DNA of 64,000 nucleotides. It comes from Bradyrhizobium jicamae. GTDB lineage: Bacteria; Pseudomonadota; Alphaproteobacteria; Rhizobiales; Xanthobacteraceae. Of this stretch, positions 7,790-16,790 are shown piece by piece. A program made the position numbers and the translations under genes. Positions within the stretch are counted from its first letter, which is position 1. Every line of letters begins with the position of its first letter. The stretch spans positions 1 through 64,000 of the forward strand of contig NZ_LLXZ01000191.1 of the NCBI RefSeq assembly GCF_001440395.1, in the 5' to 3' direction. The notes beneath the pieces were generated by a model. The model was not told where the DNA came from, did not search any database, and saw only the letters and a program-made list of their open reading frames with translations.

Positions 7790-8779
7790 TCAGTTCCCCG
7801 CCTTCTTCTCCAGCCGCATCAGCATCAGCCGCGCCGCCGCCAGCACGAAGAACGTCAGCACGAACAGGAGCAGGCCGAGCAGGATCAGGCCGGACTGATG
7901 CAGCCCGTCGCTTTCGGCGAATTCGGAGGCAATCGCGGCGGAGATCGTGGTGCCCGGCGCGAAGATCGAGGACTGGATCTTGAACGAATTGCCGATGATG
8001 AAGGTGACCGCCATGGTCTCGCCGAGCGCGCGGCCGAGCGCCAGCATGATGCCGCCGATCACGCCGACGCGGGTATAGGGAATCACGACGTTGCGGACGA
8101 CTTCCCAGGTGGTGCAGCCGACGCCGTAGGCGGCCTCCTTCAGGACCGGCGGCACCGTCTTGAAGACGTCGACCGAGATCGAGGTGATGAAGGGCAGCAC
8201 CATGATCGCAAGGATCAGCGAGGCGTTGAACAGGCTGAGATAGGATGGCGGACCGGCAAAGATCGTCCCCAGCACGGGCACGCCGTCGAAGATGCTGATC
8301 ATGAAGGGCTGGAACGTATTCGCCAGGAACGGGCCGAGCACGAAGAAGCCCCACATGCCGTAGATGATCGAGGGGATGCCGGCGAGCAGCTCGACCGCAA
8401 GCCCAATGGGACGGCGCAGCCAGAGCGGACAGATCTCGGTGAGGAAAATCGCGATGCCGAGGCCGACGGGAATGGCGATCATCATCGCGATGACGGAAGT
8501 GATCAGCGTGCCGTAGATCGGGCCGAGCGCGCCAAGTACGGGCGGATCGGCAGATGGTGCCCAGCGCTGCGTCCACAGGAAGGCGGCGCCATATTCGCGG
8601 ATCGCGGGCCAGGCACCGACGATCAGCGAGATAATGATGCCGCCAAGGATGAGCAGAACCGAGATCGCGCAGGCGCGCGTGATCCAGTAGAAGGTGACAT
8701 CGCCAAGCTTGAAAGCGCTGAGGGCCCGTGCGCGATCATAGGGTCCGGCAGCTTCCATTACGTCGCTTTCAACCGCCAT
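7790..8779 (-). CDS. pstC: phosphate ABC transporter permease PstC
   Basis: Second permease subunit of Pst, about 329 residues, with a first membrane span near residues 30-55 and the loop LKEAAYGVGCTTWEVVRNVV followed by the family motif LALGRALGETMAVTFIIG. ATG at 8779 (MAVESDVMEAAG) was chosen; in-frame TTG 8794 and GTG 8788 are possible alternatives and no strong ribosome site separates them. It follows pstS after 160 bases that contain a strong hairpin. Confidence 0.95.
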   Translation of the reverse strand: MAVESDVMEAAGPYDRARALSAFKLGDVTFYWITRACAISVLLILGGIIISLIVGAWPAIREYGAAFLWTQRWAPSADPPVLGALGPIYGTLITSVIAMMIAIPVGLGIAIFLTEICPLWLRRPIGLAVELLAGIPSIIYGMWGFFVLGPFLANTFQPFMISIFDGVPVLGTIFAGPPSYLSLFNASLILAIMVLPFITSISVDVFKTVPPVLKEAAYGVGCTTWEVVRNVVIPYTRVGVIGGIMLALGRALGETMAVTFIIGNSFKIQSSIFAPGTTISAAIASEFAESDGLHQSGLILLGLLLFVLTFFVLAAARLMLMRLEKKAGN

Positions 8780-8886
8780 TTCTGCCACGCCCAATCCCCT
8801 GTACTATAGCCCAATGACCCGGACTGCGGTGCACGGCTTTTTTCAGCTCGCGCATTTGTTGTTACCTCTCTTGTCCCGAGAGGGGT

Positions 8887-8913
8887 GCTCAACCCGGACG
8901 GTCCGGGTTGAGC
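8887..8913 (-). terminator. intercistronic hairpin between pstS and pstC
   Basis: A perfect 12-bp stem, gctcaacccgga and tccgggttgagc with a 3-base loop, sits 27 bases past the pstS stop. A second short stem (cctctc and gagagg) follows at 8867-8885. There is no T-run, so it probably slows 3' decay or partly terminates transcription, giving more pstS than pstCAB mRNA, as is usual for binding-protein genes. Confidence 0.7.
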
Positions 8914-8939
8914 AATCGCGTTGCGAGGCGTCGCCGCCG

Positions 8940-9950
8940 TCAGCTCTTGATCTCGGCCGACCAGGTCTTTTCGATCAGCTTGACGACCGAGTCCGGCATC
9001 GGGATGTAGTCGAGATCTTCAGCCATCTTGTCGCCCTTCTCGAAGGCGTACTTGAAGAACTTGATGGCTTCCTGAGAGGCCGCCTTGTCGGTGGCAGCCT
9101 TGTGCATCAGGATGAAGGTCGCGGCCGTGATCGGCCAGGAGGCTTCGCCGGGCTGGTCGGTGAGGATCACGTAGTAGCCAGGCGCCTTGGCCCAGTCGGC
9201 GTTTGACGCGGCCGCCTGGAAGGCTTCCATGGTCGGCTGCACGGTCTTGCCGGCCTTGTTGATCATCGCCGTATGGGTCAGCTTGTTCTGCTTGGCGTAG
9301 GCGTATTCGACGTAACCGATTGCATTCTTGGTCTGGCCGACATTGCCGGCGACGCCTTCATTGCCCTTGGCGCCAACGCCCACCGGCCACTCGACCGCGG
9401 TGCCGGTGCCGACCTTGGCCTTCCAGTCGGCGCTCGACTTCGAGAGATAATCGGTGAAGTTGAAGGTGGTGCCCGAACCGTCAGAACGGCGGACCACGGT
9501 GATCGCGTCACCCGGCAGCTTCAGCTTCGGATTGAGCTTGGCGATCGCGACATCGTCCCACTTCTTGATCTTGCCGAGATAGATGTCGCCGAGCACTTCG
9601 CCCGACAGCACCAGTTCGCCCGGCTTGATGCCTTCGAGGTTCACGACCGGCACGATCGCGCCCATCACCATCGGCCACTGTACCAGACCGTCCTTCTCAA
9701 GCTGCTCGGCCTTGAGCGGCGCGTCGGTTGCGCCGAAGGTCACGGTCTTGGCCTGGATCTGCTTGATGCCGGCGCCGGAGCCGATCGACTGGTAGTTCAG
9801 GCCGTTGCCGGTCTCCTTCTTGTAGGCGTCGGCCCACTTCGAATAGATCGGGAACGGAAAGGTCGCGCCTGCGCCGGTGATGTCGGCAGCAAGGGCCGAG
9901 GTCGACGCGGCAACTAGGCCGGCGGCGACGATTGTCCTGATGAAATTCAT
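8940..9950 (-). CDS. pstS: phosphate-binding periplasmic protein PstS
   Basis: Periplasmic phosphate receptor of the Pst importer, 336 residues. A Sec signal peptide (MNFIRTIVAAGLVAASTSALA, cleavage before ADITGAG) is followed by the phosphate-site motifs GAGATFPFPIYSKW, SIGSGAGIKQ and RRSDGSGTTFNFTDYL. It is the first gene after a Pho box and is separated from pstC by a strong hairpin, which fits its expected excess over the membrane subunits. Confidence 0.97.
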   Translation of the reverse strand: MNFIRTIVAAGLVAASTSALAADITGAGATFPFPIYSKWADAYKKETGNGLNYQSIGSGAGIKQIQAKTVTFGATDAPLKAEQLEKDGLVQWPMVMGAIVPVVNLEGIKPGELVLSGEVLGDIYLGKIKKWDDVAIAKLNPKLKLPGDAITVVRRSDGSGTTFNFTDYLSKSSADWKAKVGTGTAVEWPVGVGAKGNEGVAGNVGQTKNAIGYVEYAYAKQNKLTHTAMINKAGKTVQPTMEAFQAAASNADWAKAPGYYVILTDQPGEASWPITAATFILMHKAATDKAASQEAIKFFKYAFEKGDKMAEDLDYIPMPDSVVKLIEKTWSAEIKS

Positions 9951-10046
9951 GGGGTGGTCTCCATCCTGTGAGCGAAGCGCCGGTGCGCCCGATAGCGCTC
10001 ACACCGCCCGTGTAGGGGCGGTCGATAGAGCTTTTACGAAGGTTCG

Positions 10047-10064
10047 ATGACAGTTGGATGACAG
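10047..10064 (-). promoter_or_regulatory. Pho box upstream of pstS
   Basis: On the minus strand two perfect CTGTCAT heptamers are spaced 11 bases apart (CTGTCAT CCAA CTGTCAT), the canonical PhoB site. It lies about 100 bases before the pstS start, and a -10-like TAAAAG follows 10 bases later. It should make pst-phoU-phoB phosphate-starvation inducible independently of phoR read-through. Confidence 0.9.
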
Positions 10065-10067
10065 CCT

Positions 10068-10087
10068 TAAGCGATTGAAATCGCTTA
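10068..10087. repeat. perfect inverted repeat between phoR and the Pho box
   Basis: taagcgatt and aatcgctta are 9-bp arms with a 2-base centre, between the phoR stop and the Pho box. It may be a weak transcript end for phoR or an operator; neither can be decided from sequence. Confidence 0.45.
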
Positions 10088-10090
10088 TGT

Positions 10091-11392
10091 TCAATGCGCC
10101 ACGGGGGTTTTCGCCTGGGGAAAACAGGCGGTAAAGGTCGCCCCTTTCTTGGGCACGCTTTCGATCAAAAGCCGGCCGCGATGACGGTTAAGAATATGTT
10201 TCACTAGGGATAAACCGAGCCCGGTTCCACCTTGCGCGCGGCTGTCGCCGACATCGACCCGGTAGAACCGTTCGGTCAGCCGCGGCAGATGTTCCGGCGC
10301 GATCCCGGGGCCGAAATCCCGCACCATGACGCGGAGTTCCGGCGCACCGTCGCCGGATGTGGACTCCTTCAGGGAGACCACCACCCGCTCGCCGGACGCG
10401 CCGTATTTGAGCGCATTCTCGATCAGGTTCTCGAACAGCCGCAGCAGTTCCTCGCGGTCGCCTGCGATCGTCGCCGATGCGCTGGGCAGATCGATTTCGA
10501 TCGCAACCTGCCGCTCGCGCGCCAGCGGTTCCAGCCCGTCGGCGACCTGTCGGATGATCGGCACGATATCGACGCAGGCGTCGGGCCGGACATGGGCCGA
10601 CAATTCGACCCGCGACAGCGACAGCAGATCGTCGATCAGCCGCGCCATCCGCGTCGCCTGCGTATGCATGATCGACAGAAAGCGTTCGCGCGCCTTGGCG
10701 TCGTCCTTGGCGGGGCCCTGCAGCGTATCGATGAAACCCGACAACGCCGCGAGCGGCGTGCGCAGTTCATGGCTGGCATTGGCGACGAAATCGGCGCGCA
10801 TTTCCTCGACCCGCCGCAGTGGCGTCTGGTCGTGGAAGGTCAGCAGCAGGCATTTCTCGGTGCCGCCGAACAGCGTGGGGACCGGCACCGGCGTGATGAT
10901 CAGTTCCATCCAGCGGTCGACAGGCACCTGATCGAGATAGCTGGCCCGGCGCGGCTCGGTGGTCGCGATCGCCTCGCGCAGCGCCGTAATGATCTCGGGC
11001 GAGCGCAGCGCGAACTGCGCCAGTTCGTTCTTGCGCAGCGCAGGCGCAAGCTGGGCGGCCGCCGCATTGAGGTGAATGACGCGCCCGGCGCGGTCGAGCA
11101 GCACGGCCGGATCCGGCATGCCGGCCACGACCGCACTGACGGCCGCGGACTCGACCGGGCTGACCGCCCGGACATCATCTCGCGAGGCCGCCACATGATG
11201 CAGCCGCCACGGCACCAGCGCTGCGGCCGCGATGCAGATGAAAACGGCGACGGCACGCGGCAGCGAGAGATCGGCCAGCAGCACGAGCGCGCAAAGCGCG
11301 AGGCCGGCGGCCAGCAGAATGATGGCCGAATGCCGCAACCGGTCCGGCCACGGTGCGAAGAACGAGGAAGCGTGGGAATCGTCGATCGCCAT
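10091..11392 (-). CDS. phoR: phosphate regulon sensor kinase PhoR
   Basis: Membrane histidine kinase that phosphorylates PhoB. The 433 residues show two N-terminal membrane spans (about 22-40 and 45-61), a PAS domain (about 82-190), the H box with H208 (FVANASHELRTPL), N box (NLIENALKYG), G1 (VRDFGPGI) and G2 (GGTGLGLSLVKHIL). It is upstream of the pst genes, whereas phoB is at the far end of the cluster, as in many rhizobia. Confidence 0.94.
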   Translation of the reverse strand: MAIDDSHASSFFAPWPDRLRHSAIILLAAGLALCALVLLADLSLPRAVAVFICIAAAALVPWRLHHVAASRDDVRAVSPVESAAVSAVVAGMPDPAVLLDRAGRVIHLNAAAAQLAPALRKNELAQFALRSPEIITALREAIATTEPRRASYLDQVPVDRWMELIITPVPVPTLFGGTEKCLLLTFHDQTPLRRVEEMRADFVANASHELRTPLAALSGFIDTLQGPAKDDAKARERFLSIMHTQATRMARLIDDLLSLSRVELSAHVRPDACVDIVPIIRQVADGLEPLARERQVAIEIDLPSASATIAGDREELLRLFENLIENALKYGASGERVVVSLKESTSGDGAPELRVMVRDFGPGIAPEHLPRLTERFYRVDVGDSRAQGGTGLGLSLVKHILNRHRGRLLIESVPKKGATFTACFPQAKTPVAH

Positions 11393-11436
11393 GGCGCAGG
11401 CCGTCCTCCTCTACTGGCGAGGCGCCCACCGCGTCA

Positions 11437-12495
11437 TCAGGCGCCCGTGTCTCCACGCTCGCGCACATAGACGGGGGCTTCACGCCTCGGCTCGGGATCG
11501 GCAGCAGACGCCAGTTGGCGCAGGCGCTTCGATCGCGCACCGATGATAATCTCCCGAAGCGTCAGCAAGATTACAGATATGACAAAGGGCCCGATATAAT
11601 AGAGGACGCGGAACAGCAGCATGCCGGCGAGCAGTTCCTCCCGGTCCATCTGCCAGAGGCCGACCAGCATGGCGGCATCGAACACGCCGAGCCCGCCCGG
11701 GGAATGACTGGCAAAGCCCAGCAGGGTCGCGGAAACGAAGATCACCGCGACGACGACGAAGCCGATCTGGGGCTCGTCCGGCACCAGCATGTACATCGCC
11801 AGCGCGCAGAAGCCGAGATCGACGATGCCGATGGCGATCTGCAGCAGCGTCAGTGGGCCGCCCGGCAGCGTGACCGTCCACGGCCCACGGCCGACGCTGC
11901 GCGGCTGGGCCCAGACCCAGGTGACGTATCCGACCAGTCCGATGATGATGGCGAACGCCGCGATGCGGTTGAGCCAAGCCGGCAGTTGATCGATCGCGGC
12001 GGCGGCTTCCGGGTGGTAGGCGATGCCCAGTCCCAGGACCGCGGCATTGCCGAGCCAGAAGGTGAGCCCGGCGAGGAAGCAGATCTTGGCGACGTCGATC
12101 GCGTTCAGCCCCCAGGCCGAATAGATCCGGTAGCGCACCGCGCCGCCGGTGAAGACGCTTGCGCCGACATTGTGTCCGATCGAATAGGAGGTGAAGGCCG
12201 CCAGCGCGTTGACGCGATAGGGCACATGGGTCTGGCCGATGGCGCGGACCGCGAACCAGTCATAGAAGGTGAGCGTGAAATAGCCCGCCGCCACGAACAG
12301 CGCCGCCAGCGCGATCTGGCTCGGTTCGGTGCCCTTGATGGCGTCGATCACCTCGTTGGTGTCGATGCCGCGGAGCATGTGATAGAGCACGTAGCACGCA
12401 ACGGCGATGACCGTGATGCTGATGACAACCCCGAGCTTATGCAGGACCTGTTTCTGGCGCAGAAACGACATTGCCCTGCGTATTGCTTCCAGCAT
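11437..12495 (-). CDS. YbhN/UPF0104 family membrane protein (MprF flippase-like domain)
   Basis: Polytopic inner-membrane protein of 352 residues with about eight hydrophobic segments. It matches the lysylphosphatidylglycerol-synthase transmembrane region family through SIGHNVGASVFTGGAVRYRIYS and FASHSPGGLGVFDAAMLVGL. It lacks the soluble aminoacyl-transferase domain of full-length MprF, so it cannot itself make lysyl-phosphatidylglycerol; lipid translocation is a family-based guess. It ends 44 bases before phoR on the same strand, so phoR may be transcribed with it. Confidence 0.75.
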   Translation of the reverse strand: MLEAIRRAMSFLRQKQVLHKLGVVISITVIAVACYVLYHMLRGIDTNEVIDAIKGTEPSQIALAALFVAAGYFTLTFYDWFAVRAIGQTHVPYRVNALAAFTSYSIGHNVGASVFTGGAVRYRIYSAWGLNAIDVAKICFLAGLTFWLGNAAVLGLGIAYHPEAAAAIDQLPAWLNRIAAFAIIIGLVGYVTWVWAQPRSVGRGPWTVTLPGGPLTLLQIAIGIVDLGFCALAMYMLVPDEPQIGFVVVAVIFVSATLLGFASHSPGGLGVFDAAMLVGLWQMDREELLAGMLLFRVLYYIGPFVISVILLTLREIIIGARSKRLRQLASAADPEPRREAPVYVRERGDTGA

Positions 12496-12577
12496 CTACA
12501 CCTCGAATTGCGCTTCTGCGACGACGGCAATGGCGCGAACCCCGCCGACGCTACGCTGCTCCCTGACCCCTCTGGTA

Positions 12578-12625
12578 GCGCGTTTTGAGCCGGAGTGGAA
12601 TTCGCCTGACGACAATAAAACGCGC
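12578..12625. repeat. short inverted repeat
   Basis: Arms gcgcgtttt (12578-12586) and aaaacgcgc (12617-12625) enclose 30 bases. It lies in the 277-base gap between the small membrane protein gene and the YbhN-like gene; I see no gene or firm promoter in that gap. Confidence 0.6.
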
Positions 12626-12772
12626 CCCTTCAACATATTAGGCGTGATCCATGACGGCACTAGCACGGTTTTCCTGAAATCCCGCCGCCCGACGGCGGTT
12701 CCGGACCATAGAAGGGACTGGTCAACAACCCGTGACAACGACAGCGGTAAAGTTGACCGGTGCATGAGGCAA

Positions 12773-13069
12773 TCAGGCCGGCGGTGCCGTACGCGAGACC
12801 ACCCAGTCCCGCAGCCATGATCCGACCGCACAACCACAGAGATAAAGACCGAACATGATCAGGCCGAGATCGAGCCAGTAGCCGAAACGGCCAGGCACAA
12901 CGCGCGCGACCGCGGCTGCGACCAGCGCCGCGACCAGCGCCGCGAGCCACCACCGCCATTTCCGCGGCACACCGTCGCCGTGCTGAACCACGGATATCCA
13001 GCCCATGGCGAAGCCGAGCAGCACCGATCCCAACAGCCAGCCCCAGTAGAATGTGGTCAGATAGCCCAT
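12773..13069 (-). CDS. small three-span membrane protein, function unknown
   Basis: A 98-residue hydrophobic protein with probable membrane spans at about 5-27, 41-60 and 65-85 and basic patches between them (PRKWRWW, WLRDWVVSR). Its ATG lies 2 bases after the stop of the BON-OmpA gene, so translation is coupled and the product probably works with that envelope protein. No known family was recognised. Confidence 0.7.
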   Translation of the reverse strand: MGYLTTFYWGWLLGSVLLGFAMGWISVVQHGDGVPRKWRWWLAALVAALVAAAVARVVPGRFGYWLDLGLIMFGLYLCGCAVGSWLRDWVVSRTAPPA

Positions 13070-13071
13070 GC

Positions 13072-14466
13072 TCACTTCACCACGAAATCGATGCGGCGGT
13101 TCTGCGCCTTGCCCTGGTCGGTATCGTTGCCGGCGATCGGCTGCGTCGAACCATAGCCGACCGCGCTGAACCGGCTGGCCGGCAATCCCGCCTTGACCAG
13201 ATAGTCGGCAACCGCCTGTGCCCGTTTCTCGGACAGCGCCTGGTTGGCCGCATCGTCGCCGTCGGTATCGGTGTGGCCGGCGATCTCGATATTGGCGGTC
13301 GGGCAGCGCAGTGCGGTTTCGATCAGGCGGTCGAGCAGGCCGGCGGAGTCGGCGACAATGTCGGCCTTGCCGGGCTCGAAGCGGATCCGCGCCTTGCCGA
13401 GCAGATCGGTGAACAGCTGCTGGCACACCGTTGCATCGACCGGCGCGGCGGGCGGCTTGACTGAAATTTCCGGCTTGAACTGCCAGCCCTGCGGAAAGTC
13501 CTTGCCGAGGCCGGCGCGGATCTGACTGGCGGCGGCCTCATAAAGCGCATCGCCCGACAGCTTCACTTCCCGGTCGGAGACGACGAGCGTGCCGGTCGAC
13601 AGCCGCGACAGCGCGCCGAGCGCCGGCACCACCGCGGCGGCAAAGCCCGACGGCGCGCCGATGCTCGCCTTGAGATTGTCGACGACTTTTTCGCTGAAGA
13701 ACCTGCGTCCCGCCGATGCCCCCAGCGCAGCGTGGGCATTATTGTCAGGCACGTTGCCGGTCAGCGTCAGCGTCAGCGCGACCGGGTCTTTATAGGCCTG
13801 GAAGATATAGGGCGGCGCCTTGACCTCGTTGGCTGCGACCGAAAAACCTTCGGGCAGATTTTTCAGCGCGGCGGCGATGGCTTCCCGGCCGCCGAGCTCG
13901 CGCGCCATGCCTGACAGGCTGACCTGGGTGTCCGAGAGCGTGATCTTGCCTTCCTTCAGCTTGCCGATCTGGTCGAGCAGCAACAGCGCGGCATTGTCGA
14001 AACGCGGCGGCGCGCCGCGCGACAGATCCATCCGGTCGACCACTTCGACGCCGCCGAGATTGGCGCGCGCCGCCTCCGTCAACCGGCTCTTGGTTGCCGG
14101 CAGCGGCGAACTTCCCGACAGCGTCACCCGGACTACATCGCGTTCGGCCGACCAGACGAACGGCTTGGCTTCGGGAACAAGCCGGGTTTCATCGTTCACC
14201 AGCCGCACCCCCGGCACCGTCTCCACCGACGCCACGGCGCTCTGCCGGCCGTCTTCCGAAAACGCATCGGCGGCCAGGGTCACGTCGCGGCCGGCGACCG
14301 AGATTCGCGTTTTATTGAGGACGGTATCCTTGAGCGCGGCGGCCGAACGCTGCGCCAGATCGGCTTCCAGCGGTTCTGTGCTCGTCCAGGCCGCGATCGC
14401 CCAAAAGATGACCAGAGGAATAACGCCCGGCCACCATTTGCTACTCCACTTGAAAAGTCCGCGCAT
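13072..14466 (-). CDS. BON-domain and OmpA-family envelope protein
   Basis: Envelope protein of 464 residues. It has an N-terminal membrane anchor (residues about 12-28, PGVIPLVIFWAIAAW), then repeated BON-like segments (phospholipid- or pore-associated; for example around 35-100, 180-240 and 270-320), then a C-terminal OmpA peptidoglycan-binding domain (IRFEPGKADI, NIEIAGHTDTDGDDAANQAL, LSEKRAQAVADYLV, GYGSTQPIAGND, NRRIDFVV). The architecture resembles mycobacterial ArfA/OmpATb. Coupled to the small membrane gene downstream and divergent from the deacetylase gene. Confidence 0.85.
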   Translation of the reverse strand: MRGLFKWSSKWWPGVIPLVIFWAIAAWTSTEPLEADLAQRSAAALKDTVLNKTRISVAGRDVTLAADAFSEDGRQSAVASVETVPGVRLVNDETRLVPEAKPFVWSAERDVVRVTLSGSSPLPATKSRLTEAARANLGGVEVVDRMDLSRGAPPRFDNAALLLLDQIGKLKEGKITLSDTQVSLSGMARELGGREAIAAALKNLPEGFSVAANEVKAPPYIFQAYKDPVALTLTLTGNVPDNNAHAALGASAGRRFFSEKVVDNLKASIGAPSGFAAAVVPALGALSRLSTGTLVVSDREVKLSGDALYEAAASQIRAGLGKDFPQGWQFKPEISVKPPAAPVDATVCQQLFTDLLGKARIRFEPGKADIVADSAGLLDRLIETALRCPTANIEIAGHTDTDGDDAANQALSEKRAQAVADYLVKAGLPASRFSAVGYGSTQPIAGNDTDQGKAQNRRIDFVVK

Positions 14467-14637
14467 TCGAGTTCCCGCAGGGTCCGGAAGGCAGAGAAAA
14501 CAAACCCTTGCAGGGCTGTCAAACCCGAAATGTCGCAGGTCCGAAACGGTACTGTTATCGGTCCGGCTAACTGTTTGTTCAGCGGTCTGTCGCTAGTTTC
14601 GAACCGCAATACAACCGGGTAGACCCCCAACCACAAA

Positions 14638-15696
14638 ATGAAACTGCTTCGCAACACCGTTATTCGTGCCGGGCTGGAAGCGCTGTACTTCTCCGGGGCG
14701 CATTACCTGCTGCGACCAATCTTCGCAGGTGTCGGCGTGATCTTCATGCTGCACCATGTCCGTCCCCGCCGCGACGGCGCGTTTCAGCCCAATCATCATC
14801 TCGAGGTCGAGCCGGAATTCCTGCGGGCGATGCTGGCGCATCTTCGCGCGCTCGACGTCGACATCGTCACCATGGATGAAGCCCATCAGCGACTCCAGGA
14901 GCGCAACTTTGCGCGGCGCTTCGCCTGCTTCACCCTCGATGACGGCTATCGCGACAACCGCGATCACGCTTTGCCGGTGATGCGCGAATTCGACGCGCCG
15001 ATGACCGTCTACGTCACGAGCGATTTCGCCGAAGGCACCGGAAGGTTGTGGTGGGTCTCGCTCGAGAGGACAATCGCCAAAGCGTCGTCGATCGAAGTCC
15101 CGATCGGCGGCACAGCGACCCGCCTCGACACGTCGACGCCGGCGGCCAAGCAGGCCGCCTTCGACCGGCTGCACGGCTGGCTGCGTACGCTACCGGGCGA
15201 GCACGACATGCAGCGCGAAATCTCCGCGCTATGCACGCGTCACGAGGTGGACGAGACCCCGATCGCCCGCGAGTTCTGCATGTCCTGGGAAGAATTGAAG
15301 ACGTTCGCGGACGATCCTCTGGTGACGATCGGCGCGCATACGATCACGCATTGCAATCTGGCGCGGCAGAGCGAAGACACCGCCGCGTTCGAACTGGCGA
15401 CCAGCCGTGCGCGGATCGAAGCGGCATTGCAGCGGCCCGCACTGCATCTCGCCTATCCCTATGGCGACCGGATCGCGGCCGGCCGGCGCGAATTCGCCCT
15501 GGCGAAAGCGGTGGGATTCAAGACCGCGGTCACGACGCGGCCGGGCATGCTGTTCCCGGAAAGCGCCGACCACATGACCGCGCTGCAGCGGGTCTCGCTG
15601 AACGGCAACTACCAGGACGCACGCATCCTCCCGGTCCTGACATCGGGTGCCGCCACGGCGATGTGGAACGGGTTCAGGCGCGTTGACGCGGCGTAG
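14638..15696 (+). CDS. polysaccharide deacetylase (NodB-homology domain)
   Basis: Carbohydrate esterase family 4 protein of 352 residues. It has the catalytic TLDDGY (variant of TFDDG with both aspartates), the metal-binding HTITHCN (HxxxH) and YPYGD motifs. FMLHHVRP near residue 37 is also typical. Substrate unknown; N-acetylated cell-surface sugar is likely. There is no cleavable signal peptide, only a weakly hydrophobic N terminus. Divergent from the BON-OmpA gene across 171 bases. Confidence 0.88.
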   Translation: MKLLRNTVIRAGLEALYFSGAHYLLRPIFAGVGVIFMLHHVRPRRDGAFQPNHHLEVEPEFLRAMLAHLRALDVDIVTMDEAHQRLQERNFARRFACFTLDDGYRDNRDHALPVMREFDAPMTVYVTSDFAEGTGRLWWVSLERTIAKASSIEVPIGGTATRLDTSTPAAKQAAFDRLHGWLRTLPGEHDMQREISALCTRHEVDETPIAREFCMSWEELKTFADDPLVTIGAHTITHCNLARQSEDTAAFELATSRARIEAALQRPALHLAYPYGDRIAAGRREFALAKAVGFKTAVTTRPGMLFPESADHMTALQRVSLNGNYQDARILPVLTSGAATAMWNGFRRVDAA

Positions 15697-15718
15697 TCTA
15701 AACTCGACAGCAGTCTCC

Positions 15719-15754
15719 TTTCTTCCCTTCTCCCCTTGTGGGAGAAGGAAGAAA
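15719..15754. terminator. hairpin after the deacetylase gene
   Basis: tttcttcccttctcccc, ttgt, gggagaaggaagaaa folds into a long stem with one bulge, 23 bases past the deacetylase stop. It resembles half of a dispersed repeat and probably marks the transcript end. Confidence 0.5.
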
Positions 15755-15819
15755 TCAGCTTCCTTGACTCGCACCGCTGCCACGCCCAAAACCTCCGGCA
15801 AAGCAATGGAGGAAACGCA

Positions 15820-16620
15820 ATGTTCAAGGATCTGTTCTCGCTTCAGGGCCGCATCGCGCTGGTGACGGGCGGCTCGCGCGGCATCGGCAAGATGATCGCG
15901 GCCGGTTTTCTCGCGCAGGGCGCGGCGAAGGTTTACATCACCGCGCGCAAGGCGGGACCTTGCGAAGCCACCGCGAAAGAACTCACCGCCGCCTATGACG
16001 GCGAATGCATCGCGCTGCCGATCGATATCTCAACGGTCGAAGGCTGCGACAAGCTCGCTGGCGAAATCATCAAGCTGGAGCCAAAGCTCGACATCCTCGT
16101 TAACAATGCCGGCGCGGCATGGGGCGCGGAATTCGACGAATTCCCGGAGAACGGCTGGGACAAGGTCATGGATCTCAACGTCAAGTCGCTGTTCTTCCTG
16201 ACCAAGGCGCTGGCGAAACCGCTGCGCGCGGCGGCCTCGCACGAACGGCCGGCCAAGGTCATCAACATCGCCTCCGTCGACGGCATCTTCGTCAACCCCG
16301 GGGAAACCTATTCCTACGCCGCAAGCAAAGCCGCCGTGATCCATCTGACGCGGCGCATGGCCACGAAACTGGTCAAGGACAATATCAATGTCACCGCGAT
16401 CGCGCCGGGTGCGTTCAAGTCGGACATGAACCGGGCCGCGCGCGACCATTCGGACGAAGTCGCAAAGCGCATTCCGGCGAAGCGTATCGGTACCGACGAG
16501 GATATGGCGGGGGTGGCGATCTATCTCGCCTCACGCGCGGGCGATTACGTGGTCGGCAACACCATCGCAGTCGATGGCGGCGTGGTCTACGCAAATGCGG
16601 GGCTTGAGATCGCGGGGTAA
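15820..16620 (+). CDS. SDR-family NAD(P)-dependent oxidoreductase
   Basis: Classical short-chain dehydrogenase of 266 residues. It has the cofactor motif TGGSRGIG, the NNAG motif (NNAGAAWG), a catalytic serine (NIASVDG), the YxxxK active site (YSYAASK) and the C-terminal IAVDGG typical of this class. ATG at 15820 follows a strong GGAGGAA ribosome site with 6-base spacing. Substrate unknown; the fabG-like core does not specify it. It stands alone on the plus strand between the hairpin and a repeat. Confidence 0.9.
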   Translation: MFKDLFSLQGRIALVTGGSRGIGKMIAAGFLAQGAAKVYITARKAGPCEATAKELTAAYDGECIALPIDISTVEGCDKLAGEIIKLEPKLDILVNNAGAAWGAEFDEFPENGWDKVMDLNVKSLFFLTKALAKPLRAAASHERPAKVINIASVDGIFVNPGETYSYAASKAAVIHLTRRMATKLVKDNINVTAIAPGAFKSDMNRAARDHSDEVAKRIPAKRIGTDEDMAGVAIYLASRAGDYVVGNTIAVDGGVVYANAGLEIAG

Positions 16621-16640
16621 CGACGGCAACGGCAGTGTGC

Positions 16641-16775
16641 CCCCTCGCCCCGCCCTTGCGGGGAGAGGGTTGGGGTGAGGGGCTCTCACCGCGAGTTGTG
16701 TCTATCGATAGACCCGTACCCCCTCACCCGGATCGCAAGCGCGATCCGACCTCTCCCCGCAAGCGGGGCGAGGTT
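16641..16775. repeat. dispersed palindromic repeat, family C
   Basis: Starts cccctcgccccgcccttgcg and ends in the near-complement ctctccccgcaagcggggcg; an inner pair (ggggtgagggg and cccctcaccc) also matches. It fills the convergent gap between the SDR gene and the last gene of the box cluster and can fold on either strand. Confidence 0.75.
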
Positions 16776-16790
16776 TAGACCTCTCACTTG

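Noticed and set aside
7898..8809. Long plus-strand frames opposite pst, box and other minus-strand genes
   Set aside because: They mirror real genes on the other strand, have no recognisable domains and arise from GC-rich third codon positions.
8880..8913. Intrinsic terminator after pstS
   Set aside because: The stem is strong but no T-run follows on the minus strand, so full termination is not supported; listed as an intercistronic hairpin.
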